NCBI GenBank assembly: GCA_018398585.1
Contig: JAGTTD010000011.1
Span: 22,114,926-22,178,925, forward strand
Reading direction: 5' to 3'
DNA length: 64,000 nucleotides
Source of the DNA: Simmondsia chinensis
Taxonomy: Eukaryota > Streptophyta > Magnoliopsida > Caryophyllales > Simmondsiaceae
Below the pieces are notes generated by a model that saw only the letters and a program-made list of their open reading frames with translations, did not search any database and was not told where the DNA came from. The position numbers were made by a program, and so were the translations under genes. This document shows positions 35,421 to 45,229 of this stretch, piece after piece; within the stretch, counting starts at the first letter, position 1; each line of letters begins with the position of its first letter.

Positions 35421-35723
35421 CAAGTAGGAGCTAGCTTCTAGGTGTATCTTGAGAATAAGAGGAGAATTAGGGTTTAGAAGTGAGAATTAGAGAGAGAGAG
35501 AGATAGGAATTAAGGTTAGGGTTAGAAGAGAAAGAGAGAGTCGAGAAAGAGAAGAGAAAGAGGTAGAGAAAAATATTTGTGTTTTGATTGTTTTGATTGT
35601 TATTTCTGAAATGAGCCCATACATGCCTTTTATAGGCCCAAACAACAATACAATAAATAATATTATCTATTTAAGTATTGTTTATGTACTAATGATCACT
35701 AATCCTCTTTATTTCATGTAACA
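35421..35723 (-). mobile_element. Foreign LTR-like fragment in the 3' end of D
   Basis: On the minus strand it starts TGTTACATGAAATAAAG, has TATAAAAGGC (complement near 35618-35627), and continues into a CT-rich leader with (CT)n and CCCTAA. This resembles an LTR U3-R. It replaces about the first 1 kb of the 3' LTR of D. No TSD was found, so an LTR fragment left by a deletion is as likely as a solo LTR. Confidence 0.4.
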
Positions 35724-36602
35724 CAACTTGAGCATTGTTTTGAAAATATTAAAAAATAAATTCATAGGATGAATTATTTATTTATGAGATAAATAAATTT
35801 TTATGCTAAACAAATATTCATGAGATGAGTATTTAATCTGATAAATTATATCGTGTTTAAAAAAAAGAATGTTAAAAACTACACAGCCCCACTCGTGCAA
35901 TGCACGTGCGGGGAGATACAATCGTGTTCAACGGGTGGGCGCGTACACGGCAAGTGCCCAGCCCCAAAAATTAAAAAAAAAGGAGTAAAATGCGTCTCTG
36001 ATGTCGGCCTAGTAATAGTTTAACAAGGACGTGGAGCCTTGTTGGCATGCGCAGGGTAATTTTTTTAATTTCAGAAATACGGTATTTTATTGTGAGAATT
36101 ATTGATTATGTTTTGGAACTTGGTTCCCTCACACAAAAAAATTTTAAAATTATTTTGGGGATTTTCTAAATTATCATTTAGCATAAGTTTTCTGAAAAAT
36201 TATTTTTTGGAATGATTGAAGGAAAAATTTTGTTCTGAATTTTTTCTAAGTTAAATATTTTGGGAGTCCATACTCCGGTGCTAAAAGAGGTCACTGCGAA
36301 AAAGACCTTGAGGTGTCAAGAAACTTTCTTCCAATTTCGGATCTTCAAGTTGGTATCGGGATTCGTACTTCAGGTATGTCTAAATTAAGTATTTGATATT
36401 TAATATGTTTTTCTTTGTTTTGTTTATTCTATATACTATGTTTATACTTATTTTATTCGATATTTTTGTTTGTCATATTATGAATCTATTAGTATAATAT
36501 TTAGATATAATTAAATGCTTTAATTAGGTTAAGGTTTTAGAGGTTTAAATTGGTATTCCGCTGAGCTCATTTAGGAAAAATTTTTGAAATACGTTCTCAA
36601 CA
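35724..36602 (+). repeat. 3' LTR of element D (5'-truncated)
   Basis: Aligns with 18150-18527 plus 33474-33948. It is uninterrupted and therefore shows the original junction sequence where A1 inserted in the other LTR. Ends CTCAACA. Confidence 0.75.
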
Positions 36603-36607
36603 GGGGA

Positions 36608-37090
36608 GGTGTAGCATGTTATTTGGTTAGTTTGGAGGCCAATTAAAGATTGTTTCATAATTGCCTTCTATAACAAATACCATGCAAGATCCCAAGTTAA
36701 ATTGTACTTGGACCACTCGTTGAATAATTGATAGGAAGCATGTGTCAGTAAGTGCCCTTGCTGTGTCCACGCATCTCATCGCAAATGTTTTGGTGTTCAC
36801 TTGAATGAACTTGCCTCAAATATTTACAAGATTAGTGAAGCACTCCGTCGACCCGCATTGGAGTGGAAATCCATGGATCTCAAGAGAAATGACAGAGATC
36901 TTATCTAAAAGATAAACATCGCACCATGTAACACCATTGTCCTAAATGATAATTTTGTCGATGCTCATCTGCACACCAATGGTTGTCCTTCATTTTAAAG
37001 TGATCCGACTCTTAATGTGCACTCATTAGTTGCTAGTAGGATTGCCAAGAGAACCTTTGTCCAATTAGAGAAGAATTTTTAGAAGATGAA
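36608..37090 (-). pseudogene. LINE-like ORF1 fragment L, 5' half
   Basis: On the minus strand one frame reads EIHGFPLQCGSTECFTNL, one stop, GKFIQVNTKTFAMRCVDTAR, then VVQVQFNLGSCMVFVIEGNY. The pattern 'GxPL... G.F..V...T......D.AR' resembles the region after the DUF4283 fold in plant LINE ORF1 and related proteins. It continues, after removing D, into 17154-16029. Disabled by at least two stops. Confidence 0.45.
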
Positions 37091-37325
37091 GGCAGAGAGA
37101 GGAGATCAAGAACTGTTTCCGCTTTTGCTTATACTAGAACATCCCTTGTATAGTGGGAAACACATCTACTAGAAAGGGGTCATTACTCCCAAGAGTCACT
37201 AAGCTTCAATTTTGGCTTCGCTTAGAAAAAGATGTGTTTAATTTAGAACAATTTTTCTGACATGTGCTCAAATGGTATAGGATAAAGAGCATTAAATTAA
37301 CGTAATAGAATATTAGTTAGTCTAT
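37091..37325. other. Intergenic spacer
   Basis: No ORF or structural signal recognised. It may be upstream sequence of fragment L. Confidence 0.4.
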
Positions 37326-37330
37326 TATTA
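37326..37330. repeat. Target-site duplication TATTA, left of element E
   Basis: Exact match to 38849-38853 on the other side of E. Confidence 0.85.
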
Positions 37331-37627
37331 TGTTAGGACCCAAAATATGAACTAGATGAATACATGTTCTAGATTGCAATTTTCTAGGAGTTGTTACTTG
37401 TTATAACTAAAGAGAATCTTCTAAGATGGATGGTTAAGAGTTTGTTACAAAGTGTAGTGTGTATATAAGGTACTTGTATGTTGTAATGAGAGGATATGTG
37501 AACGATGACAACAATTCTTACTCTCTATTCTTCCTCTCTTTTTTCTCATTCTACCTCTCGTTCTTCTAAACTCTATCTTCTTTCTCAATTCTATCTCAAA
37601 TTTCTAATTCCTCTTTTCGATCTAACA
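37331..37627 (+). repeat. 5' LTR of element E
   Basis: TGTTAGGACCC...ATCTAACA, with a TATATAAGG promoter-like box near 37453-37461 and a CT-rich transcribed part. Confidence 0.9.
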
Positions 37628-37643
37628 TTTGGTATCAGAGCCG
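37628..37643 (+). promoter_or_regulatory. Primer-binding site of element E
   Basis: TTTGGTATCAGAGCCG, an intact initiator-Met-type copia PBS. Confidence 0.85.
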
Positions 37644-37704
37644 ATTTTCCTCATTCATGTGTAGATCGTAATAGTGTTTGAGCAGATCTAAGAAGCAAGC
37701 TAAC

Positions 37705-38259
37705 ATGGTGGACATGCAGCAGCTTGAAAAGTCTTGGGAGGCTATTATTACAGCATCTTTGAACCCAATTAAGGAATCCATTGTGTCATCAATCAAGGAA
37801 TCTGTATTAGCATCCGTTCAAGAACCACTTGAACCATTATCTGCAAGAAAGACACAACACGATCAAGAATTGGTGCAAATTGATGGAAGCAAGGCTAGTG
37901 GATCAAATGCTGCGACAATGGGAATGAAAATTGATGTTGAAGGTGCATTCAAGTATCATCCAGTAGCAATTACAACAATGAATCAAGTTCAATTGTGGCT
38001 TTTTGCGCCAGGGAAAGTGAAATCGATGAATCATAGTGGTGCACTCAACAGATTCAAGACAAGATCAAACAAGCAAAGTCTGAAGAACTTCTTAGTACTG
38101 CAATACAACCGAAGGGTCCTACTGAGCCTGCACAATCCAAGATCCTTAAAAGGCACTACAACTGCAAGTCCCTTGGAGCAAGAGCTACACCAAAAATGCA
38201 TTACAATGGTAGACCACCTGATTTCCTACTTCCTAAGCCAAGTAAAAGAGTTCTTGTAA
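37705..38259 (+). CDS. Short gag-like or unknown ORF of element E
   Basis: A 184-codon frame starting at ATG 37705 (MVDMQQLEKSWEA). It is open a little further upstream but without an ATG. The N-terminal 60 residues are helical and acidic/polar (LNPIKESIVSSIKESVLASV), as in the leading part of some LTR-element gag proteins; the rest is basic. I do not recognise a domain: no zinc knuckle and no protease site. A second frame (38196-38462) overlaps the end and may be the frameshifted continuation. It may be a truncated gag or simply a non-coding filler that stayed open. Confidence 0.4.
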   Translation: MVDMQQLEKSWEAIITASLNPIKESIVSSIKESVLASVQEPLEPLSARKTQHDQELVQIDGSKASGSNAATMGMKIDVEGAFKYHPVAITTMNQVQLWLFAPGKVKSMNHSGALNRFKTRSNKQSLKNFLVLQYNRRVLLSLHNPRSLKGTTTASPLEQELHQKCITMVDHLISYFLSQVKEFL

Positions 38260-38537
38260 AGATACACATGATCAAGAACACGAGAATTGGGAAGCCTATG
38301 GTAAAGATCAAGGCAATTAATAGACTTCATACACAATGTTGGACTCAAATGACATTCAAGTGGGTGAAGGGAAGGTTAGACAAATCAATGTGGTGTGTAG
38401 TGGTAATTGTTAGACTTCAATTCAGATATTGGATTCATAAAATGACCAAGAAAACTGTATGACAACTAGATTCTGTTGTGGCTTTTGTAATTCAGCAAGG
38501 CATCAGATTCATACCCATGTGGACAAGGGTAGTCTTT

Positions 38538-38551
38538 AAGTGGGAGGGAAT
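38538..38551 (+). promoter_or_regulatory. Polypurine tract of element E
   Basis: AAGTGGGAGGGAAT immediately before the TGTTAGG of the 3' LTR. Confidence 0.8.
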
Positions 38552-38848
38552 TGTTAGGACCCAAAATATGAACTAGATGAATACATGTTCTAGATTGCAA
38601 TTTTGTAGGAGTTGTTACTTGTTATAACTAAAGAGAATCTTCTAAGATGGATGGTTAAGAGTTAGTTACAAAGTCAAGTGTATATATAAGGTACTTGTAT
38701 GTTGTAATGAGAGCATATATGAATGATAACAACAATTCTTACTCTATATTCTTCCTCTCTTCTTTCTCATCCTACCTCTTATTCTTCTAAACTCTATCTT
38801 TTTTCTCAATTCTATCTCAAACCTCTAATTCCTCTTTTCGATCCTACA
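38552..38848 (+). repeat. 3' LTR of element E
   Basis: 297 bp, same length as the 5' copy. Ends CCTACA and is followed by the TATTA duplication. Confidence 0.9.
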
Positions 38849-38853
38849 TATTA
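38849..38853. repeat. Target-site duplication TATTA, right of element E
   Basis: Exact copy of 37326-37330. Confidence 0.85.
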
Positions 38854-39453
38854 TTACAAGTATTAAATGTACTTGCACAGGCATTAAAGCATTTTAAATA
38901 AAACTATTTAAATATGTTTGGGTATTAACCCACGTTATAATTTTCAACAACCTTTTATAGAATGATATTAGATCATCTTCTGACAGATGCATTATTTAGG
39001 GTTTTTTTTTCATTTAGATAAAAAATTATATTCATAAAAAAGTTGTATTACATGTAAAACATTTTGCGAACAAAAAAGATCTATAATTTACACATATATG
39101 AAGTGGTCTATTTAACCCTTATGAAAATTTAAAATAAAAAAAAAGGAATAAATTCAAACAATATAATTAGAAAAAATCAAAATCAATAACTAAAATATAA
39201 AAATTATGTTTATATAGTTAAAAGTTTGTTTCTTCATAATCAAATTTTATATTGATTCTAATTTTTTTGGGTTAACTGAAATACAAATGAATTTGTCTTG
39301 CTAAACCATTAGACGTGCCTTATGTTTTAATAAACTAAAAAAATGCATCATCATCATCATGATTTAAGTTTATTACCAAAGACCAAATGATTACAGAAAA
39401 AGAAAAAAGAAAAAAAATAAAAACCAAAGACCCATGCATCACAAAGAAGGAAT
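38854..39453. other. AT-rich intergenic DNA
   Basis: Poly-T and poly-A runs, a short (CAT)n stretch near 39345-39362, and no supported ORF. Confidence 0.6.
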
Positions 39454-39601
39454 TTTCTAACATGTGCCCTATTATTTTTTTGTATTTGATTGACCAAATA
39501 ATGGTGTATTAAATACATTATTTTTTTACATTTGTATTTAACCAATCAAATGGAAGGAAATAGTGCAATTAATGCACTTTAACATGGACACATGTTAGAA
39601 A
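39454..39601. mobile_element. MITE-like element with 16-bp terminal inverted repeats
   Basis: The left end TTTCTAACATGTGCCC matches the complement of the right end (TTTCTAACATGTGTCC) with one mismatch. The 148 bp interior is AT-rich and non-coding. No clear target-site duplication is seen. A diverged relative may end near 41602, where AGTGTAATTAATG and TTTAACGTGTGCCCTA recur. Confidence 0.5.
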
Positions 39602-39981
39602 GACCCAAAAAATATTACTATAAAAAGTACACCCAAAAATGCCGCTCGAGCCCGACCCAATGCGGCTACATGTGTGCCCTTGCAGCTCCCTACCTCTCAT
39701 CTTTATCTTAATTCAAGAGATTAACTGGTACTACCATATTTAAGATAAAGTTTCTTCAGGTGTTTTTCTAATTCAGGACTAAACTTAAAAGGGGTCATGT
39801 AAAATGAGGTTTTAAAAGACATAAGCTTGTATAATTTCCAACGGAAGCTCTACCGTTCAAGCTTTATTATTCTTCTTCTTGTCTCTCTCATGCTTAACAT
39901 GACTTTCCAAACCTTAAAAAATTAAATGAACAAATTTATATATCGAAGTTATATACCCAATATTATGATAAAAAATTATTA

Positions 39982-41447
39982 AGGTTCTGTTTGTTTTGGA
40001 GGAAAAGTAGATTTTAAGAATTGACTTTTCTTCAAAAAAAGTTTTCCTAGAAAATTTAAAATCTGATTTGGATTTTTCGTTGTCTATTTCAAAGGAAAAC
40101 TTAATTCTATGATGTCTTCTTGTATGTTTTAGAAAAATATTTTTCACTAATCATTTCACATCTTATTACAAGATAATATAAGTAGCAATACGATATATAT
40201 GAGAAATAACAAAAAAATAAGCCTGTTACTTCCACCATAAATTCCTGTATTTTTCTCATTGTGTCAATTTAGTTATTGTACTATTAATTGTGTCAATATA
40301 GTCCCTTTACAATTTATATTTTGTCAATTTAGTCATTTGATACAATTTAAGTATTGTTATTGACGTAATTTTTAATGATACAATCACGTTATATGCAACT
40401 AACACGTTACAAATTCACCCATTGACTCAATTAACTCAATCTATGGTCTAACCATTGGAAATTTCATTAACATTTTAACTTCAATTTTACTCTAGGGAAC
40501 AAATTGACACGATATCAATTATACATGTACTAATTTGACATAATTTAATAGTGTAAGGATTAAACTGACACAAAGGGCAAAGTACAAGGACCTTTGATGT
40601 TAATAGCCGAAAATAAGTTAACTATCAAAGCTATATAAAATAAAAAAATTATCTCAGGTATAGTAAAGTTTGAGTATTTATCACATACGTATCTTGTCAT
40701 TTTAATATATACAACGAGGTATCCTGAGATAAGAAATTTATCACCTAGGTATACACTATGTTAGAATCAGGTATTTTCATTAAAATTCGGCTAATTTTTT
40801 GCAAAAAACTGATGTAATATCGACTACGACCATATTACAAAAGGTTGTTCACGACAAAAACTACATAGATATTATCAAAATAATGTGTCATGTTATTGAA
40901 CTCATATTCCACGTCAACAATTTTTATTTAGAATCTACCAAATTTTTGCACGAGGTACCTGATTCATAAAAATATTAGTAATTACGTAAAAAATTTTTAA
41001 ATTATAGGGCACATCATTATATATTATTAAAACATCATAGTACGTATGTAATAAATATTAAAATCTTGGACACCTTGATAACTTTCGTATATAATTTTAT
41101 ATAGCATTCAAATTGATTAAAATTTTTTTGTTGAAACATTAACAAAGTAACATCCAGGCTACGTTTAATTATTCTGTGCAATTCTTGTTTGATATTGTGA
41201 TGGTAAATGTATACGTTCCAGTCTAGTTCATTTCAATTCAATTTAGATTCGAATGATGATTACTGCGAACGTTTTTGCGCCACTTAGGATCATGACTTCC
41301 CTTATTTTAAAGGAAAAGTCATTTTCCACCCAATGGTGGAAAACTTTTCCGCCAAAAAACCTTTTCTCTTACCAAATACGTAACAACCACGAGAAAATGA
41401 TAAAACCAATTCCTAGAATTTATTTTTTACCCTAAAAAAATGGAGCC
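39982..41447. mobile_element. Possible hAT-like non-autonomous element, degenerate
   Basis: The left end AGGTTCTGTTTGTTTT and the complement of the right end AGGCTCCATTTTTTTA share about 10 of 16 bases. Subterminal GGAAAAG/CTTTTCC words can pair between the ends. No TSD is convincing and no transposase is present. The middle (40220-41060) holds repeated TGTCAATTTAGT and ATTATCTCAGGTAT-type phrases from other old repeats. Confidence 0.25.
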
Positions 41448-41729
41448 TAAATTACAAATGGATTTATGTTAGGAGACATTTATTGTACTTGTATGTATTG
41501 AATTTTTATTAAATCATCCAATTATTAAAAAAGAAAAATATTATTATTTTGTATGGACTAATAAAATACAAAAATTTAGTGTAATTAATGTTCTTTAACG
41601 TGTGCCCTAATCCAATTAAAAAAAGATAATATTAGATTATTAACTTTTATACCTTAATTATTTTATCAATATATTAAATATATTAATTAAATTCATTTTT
41701 TAAATGGTCAATAATTTATTTAAGAAACA

Positions 41730-41734
41730 AAATC
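41730..41734. repeat. Target-site duplication AAATC, left of element FB
   Basis: AAATC directly before the inverted repeat start and again at 42854-42858 after its end. Confidence 0.55.
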
Positions 41735-42853
41735 GAGCCGGTTCCCAAAATAATGCTCAAAAATAAAAAAATAAAAAAAATAATGCTGGAAAAAAAATAA
41801 TTCCAAATCTACTGTTGAACGGCGTTTACAAAACGCGGCTATACTGAACCGCTTCAAGGTGATGCGTTTAAATTGCACAAAAACTGCGTCTTAAAAACGC
41901 GTTTTATATGTAAATAAAATGCATTAACTTAACGCGGTTCATTGTGGGATGAACCGCTTTATAAGAAGGCCGTTTAAAATTAAACCGCGTTTACTAAACG
42001 CGGTTTATTTGATAACCGCGTTCACTAAACGCGGTTTATTACCAGTACGCGCAAACACTCATCGCTTATAGTCGCCATTATGCCGTAATTCGTGATGATC
42101 GTCACATTGATCCCATGTTCCTCTCAATGAAGCTCCAACATTATAAGTGGAGGTACTAAGAAATCAGGAAAAGTTATCAATAAAAGGCAATTAATTCAGT
42201 AGTGATCAAATAGCTACGACAATGATAGTTAAAGATCTCCGGCGTATGAAGCAGAAGAAGGGCGACAGCGGATGACATGACCGGCGGTGAGTAGGGGTGT
42301 AAACGAACTGAGCGTTCAATGAACTACTCGTACTCAAAATCGATTAGAGCTCGTTCGTGTTCATTAGGAGAGCTCGATAGCTTAACGAGCCAAGTTCGAA
42401 GAGGGGGTGCTCTGCTCGCTATCGAACAGTTCGATAGGGGCTCGATAAGAGCTCGTTAAGGGGCTCGATACGAGCTCGTTAAGGGCTCGGCTCGACTCAC
42501 TGCGTTTGACCATATTAAACGGCGTTCATATGACGCGGTTTTTATTAAGGTCAACCGCTTTATCAAAACCAGGTTATTATAATGTAAACCGTATTACAAA
42601 GACGCGGTTATTATTAATATGAACCGCATTATAAAGACGCGGTTTTAATTGATTTGAACCGCATTATCAAGACGCGGTTATTGTTTTGGTAAAACGAAAC
42701 GCGTTTTTTATTCATATGAAACCCGTTTTTTTAACGCGGCTTATTATAACTACATTTTGTAAACGCGGTTCAACAGTAGATTTGGAATTATTTTTTTTTT
42801 CAGCATTATTTTTTGTATTTTTTATTTTTTAGCATTATTTTGGGAACCGACTC
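41735..42853. mobile_element. Element FB: foldback-like element with long TIRs and CGCGG-rich repeat arms
   Basis: The outer arms are inverted repeats of about 100 bp, about 90% identical by eye: 41735-41836 starts GAGCCGGTTCCCAAAATAAT, and the complement of 42750-42853 starts GAGTCGGTTCCCAAAATAAT. Inside each arm, short alternating units carry AACCGC and GCGGTT in both orientations. In the right arm about three 35-bp units begin GACGCGGTT (near 42600, 42635 and 42675). The centre (about 42050-42500) is unique plus a GAGCTCG-rich segment. Flanks show a 5-bp repeat AAATC. No ORF. The superfamily is not clear from the termini; candidates are a foldback/MULE-like or CACTA-like non-autonomous element. 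Confidence 0.75.
42293..42500. repeat. GAGCTCG/GCTCGATA-rich segment in the FB core
   Basis: Starts GGGGTGTAAACGAACTGAGC and then repeats GAGCTCGTT and GCTCGATA words on both strands. This word pattern occurs in other plant repeats with a GGGGTGTAAACG start, so it may be a nested small element. No duplication was found around it. Confidence 0.4.
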
Positions 42854-42995
42854 AAATCTCCCTACCCTCTTCAAATCAATATCCTCTCTCGCCAATGTAA
42901 TCACTCCAAGAGACTCTGCACCCCAAATTGAAATCTAACCCCCCTAAAATTACAACAATAGTTCTATTTTGTAGAATTTCTATATTAAGAAGTTA
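42854..42995. other. Spacer between FB and F
   Basis: Begins with the right AAATC copy. CT-rich, then AT-rich, with no ORF. Confidence 0.5.
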
Positions 42996-43000
42996 CTTCA
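42996..43000. repeat. Target-site duplication CTTCA, left of element F
   Basis: Exact match to 48350-48354. Confidence 0.85.
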
Positions 43001-43415
43001 TGATACGAGCATAGATCCCGGGACCATAGCAGGTGTCACGTTACCTCGAGGCACGTCAGTAATCACTATTGAGTAGGATATAAGTAAGGTCATAAGTATT
43101 GTTTTGTTTGTTTAATTAAGTATGTTTAAATTAGCTTAATCTAGTATATATAGGGGAATTAGGTTAGGAGAAAGAACATGTTTTTGCCCAAAAGTTTTGT
43201 ACTCTCTCTCTCTACTATCCATTTCCCCCCTCTGTTCTTCCTCTTTTAAACACAAAATCTCAAAATTTCTTCTATCATAGTTACTTATGCACATTTTATA
43301 CTTATAATTACCATACCTATAGTGGAATACATACCACACTTGCGTTAGTCGTCCACTTATTTGTTGTTTGAGTTGGATTGGTTTCAATGATGTGGGTTGA
43401 GGTTCAATCACAACA
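43001..43415 (+). repeat. 5' LTR of element F
   Basis: TGATACGAGC...CACAACA, with a TATATATAGG box near 43145-43154. Diverged from the 3' copy by substitutions and indels (415 against 386 bp). Confidence 0.85.
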
Positions 43416-43434
43416 ATTGATATTAGAGCCTCTG
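43416..43434 (+). promoter_or_regulatory. Primer-binding site of element F (decayed)
   Basis: ATTGATATTAGAGCCTCTG, an initiator-Met-type site with two changes. Confidence 0.65.
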
Positions 43435-43455
43435 CTTCCTCAGATTTCAACTTCA

Positions 43456-44760
43456 ATGGCTAATAACGCACGTTCCCAAGCTGCCTTTCATGAAATGAAG
43501 GAGAACATGAGGACATCATGGGCTGCGTGACTAATTGACGGTGCAACAGGAGGAGTTAAGACACAAGATGATTGTCATGTTCTCAGATAGACAAGATGTA
43601 CTTGATGCCCAAATTACTCAAAATAGTCAATCCATGGACGAAATGAGGCATTTGGTTCAGGGGTTGTTGAACTAAATGGGATCGATCGTGATCATTATCA
43701 GTGATTTGCAAGAAGCAATTAGGGACCGAAGTAACCGAGCCCCTAATAATGTTCCTACACCAGCATTGTGAGCTTCAGACCGTGGCAGGGAGTTTTCCAT
43801 CTGTTTCTATAGGTCTTCACAACCTCAAAACAAGACCACGGTACCTGACACAAATGAGCTCGGAGATGGCAACTACCATTTCTCTACTCGCGTTACTAAG
43901 ATCGGTTTTCCTCGTTTTGAATGTGTTGATGTTAGAGGATGGTTATTTAAATGTGAGGGATACTTTGTTATGGATATAACTCCTAAAGAGGCCAAGGTTA
44001 TGCTTGCTATGCTTGCTAGTGTCGCTCTCGAGGGTGACACACTTTCATGGCACCACGCCTATATTTTTGCGTGGCCACCTGGTAGAGTTATTCCATGGGG
44101 TGCTTATAATGATGACCCGGTGGCCCATTTTTGGATAATAACGATGACCCTTTGGCTGAACTGAGTCAGTTAAAGCATACGGGTAGATTGGATGAATACT
44201 TAAGTAATTTTGAGCTGCTCATTAGTTGTTGTGGGTTGAATGAGGCGTAACTTCTTAGTCTGTTTTTAGGAGGATTGACGACGGAATTGTCGGTATGGGT
44301 TAGGTTGTTCAAACCTACTACCCTACAAGATCCTATCAAGTTGGCACATTTATAGGACCAAAATTGTGCTCACCTAGCGCGAGTGGCAGCAAAAAGACCT
44401 CCAATAAAGTATCCCCCATCCTCCCTACACCCGTCAGCATGTCTCATACTAGCTCAATTAATGCTAATAAAATGCCCCCACCCATGCCTAGCCATATTAC
44501 AACCCATCAGCCCCACAGCTCAAACACCTTCCTTACCCACATAAAGAACCCAAATAGGAGTCAAATCCTATTGACTCCCATGGAGATTGAGGACATCGAG
44601 CTAACAATCTTTGTTTTTATGGTCATGAGCGTTTTAGTCCCTTCCATAATCATCCAATGAAGAAAGGTTTTCAAATGTATTTGATTGAGGTGGATGATGA
44701 TGAAGGGGGAATCAGCGCTATGGGTACAGAAGTTGAGGACCTACCCGAGCCCGACCCTAA
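43456..44760 (+). pseudogene. gag remnant of F
   Basis: Starts ATG GCT AAT AAC after the PBS and hits a stop within 25 codons. Downstream open pieces at 43701-43979, 43970-44164 and 44364-44660 belong to different frames. The gag core is traceable near 43910-44300 by phrases such as FKCEGYFVM-like and EYLSNFELLI. The stretch around 44360-44560 is Pro/Ser/Thr-rich. No intact zinc knuckle was found. Confidence 0.6.
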
Positions 44761-44809
44761 GCCCTAGCTCGACCTCGACCCCTATATTTCAATTCATGCT
44801 CTCGAGGGA

Positions 44810-45115
44810 ATTGCATAATGTCAAACCATGAGGGTTCGTGGCTATTGTAAGAAAAGGGTCATTAGCATTCTCGTCAATAGCGGGAGTACTTATAATTTCA
44901 TTGACAGAGCTTTGATTCAACAATTGAAATGTCGTGTTGATGACTCTCATAAGCCTGCAGTTACAGTGGTGGATGGAAAGCAAAATGTTATGTACTAGGT
45001 TGAGCCGTGACTTCCTGGCTGGTCGTAAAGTAAACTTGTGAGGGGCACCTAAAGAATAGCTTAAAATGGCCTCAAGAATGACCTTGATCTACGTGCAAGG
45101 CTCGACTACAGAGTT
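44810..45115 (+). pseudogene. Protease remnant of F
   Basis: The frame near 44850-44995 reads VISILVNSGSTYNFID, the retropepsin active-site region, with Asn in place of the catalytic Asp (NSG for DSG), followed by a VTVVDGK phrase. A stop follows soon after. Confidence 0.65.
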
Positions 45116-45229
45116 GTTTGCCATACCGCTTTTGGATTGTGTTGCAGAAGGGACCAAAGAGGAACGTGCCGAGTTACTTTGTGATTTTGATGCATTGTTT
45201 GATGAACCGACACAGCTACCGCACTTCAA

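Larger units (their letters stand above)
17160..36602 (+). mobile_element. Element D: non-autonomous copia-type LTR element, interrupted by nested elements
   Basis: The 5' LTR starts TGTTAGAATTGG, is split by A1, and resumes at 33474. It ends near 33948, where a decayed initiator-Met-type PBS follows. The internal region (33949-35420) has no gag or pol. The 3' LTR ends at CTCAACA, 36602. The 3' LTR has lost about its first 1 kb, which is replaced by foreign sequence (35421-35723). Its LTR is homologous along its length to that of G (52814-54512, minus strand), which retains pol remnants. D therefore looks like a coding-free relative of that family. Confidence 0.7.
37331..38848 (+). mobile_element. 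Element E: compact non-autonomous copia-type element
   Basis: 1,518 bp. The LTRs 37331-37627 and 38552-38848 are both 297 bp and differ at about 19 positions by eye (about 94% identity). Perfect 5-bp TSD, PBS TTTGGTATCAGAGCC right after the 5' LTR, PPT AAGTGGGAGGGAAT (38538-38551) before the 3' LTR. The 924 bp interior has no pol. Structure is TRIM-like, though larger than classic TRIMs. Confidence 0.9.

Noticed and set aside
41460..41610. Second copy of the 39454-39601 MITE
   Set aside because: Only the right half is similar and the left terminal inverted repeat is not recognisable, so I did not list it as an element.
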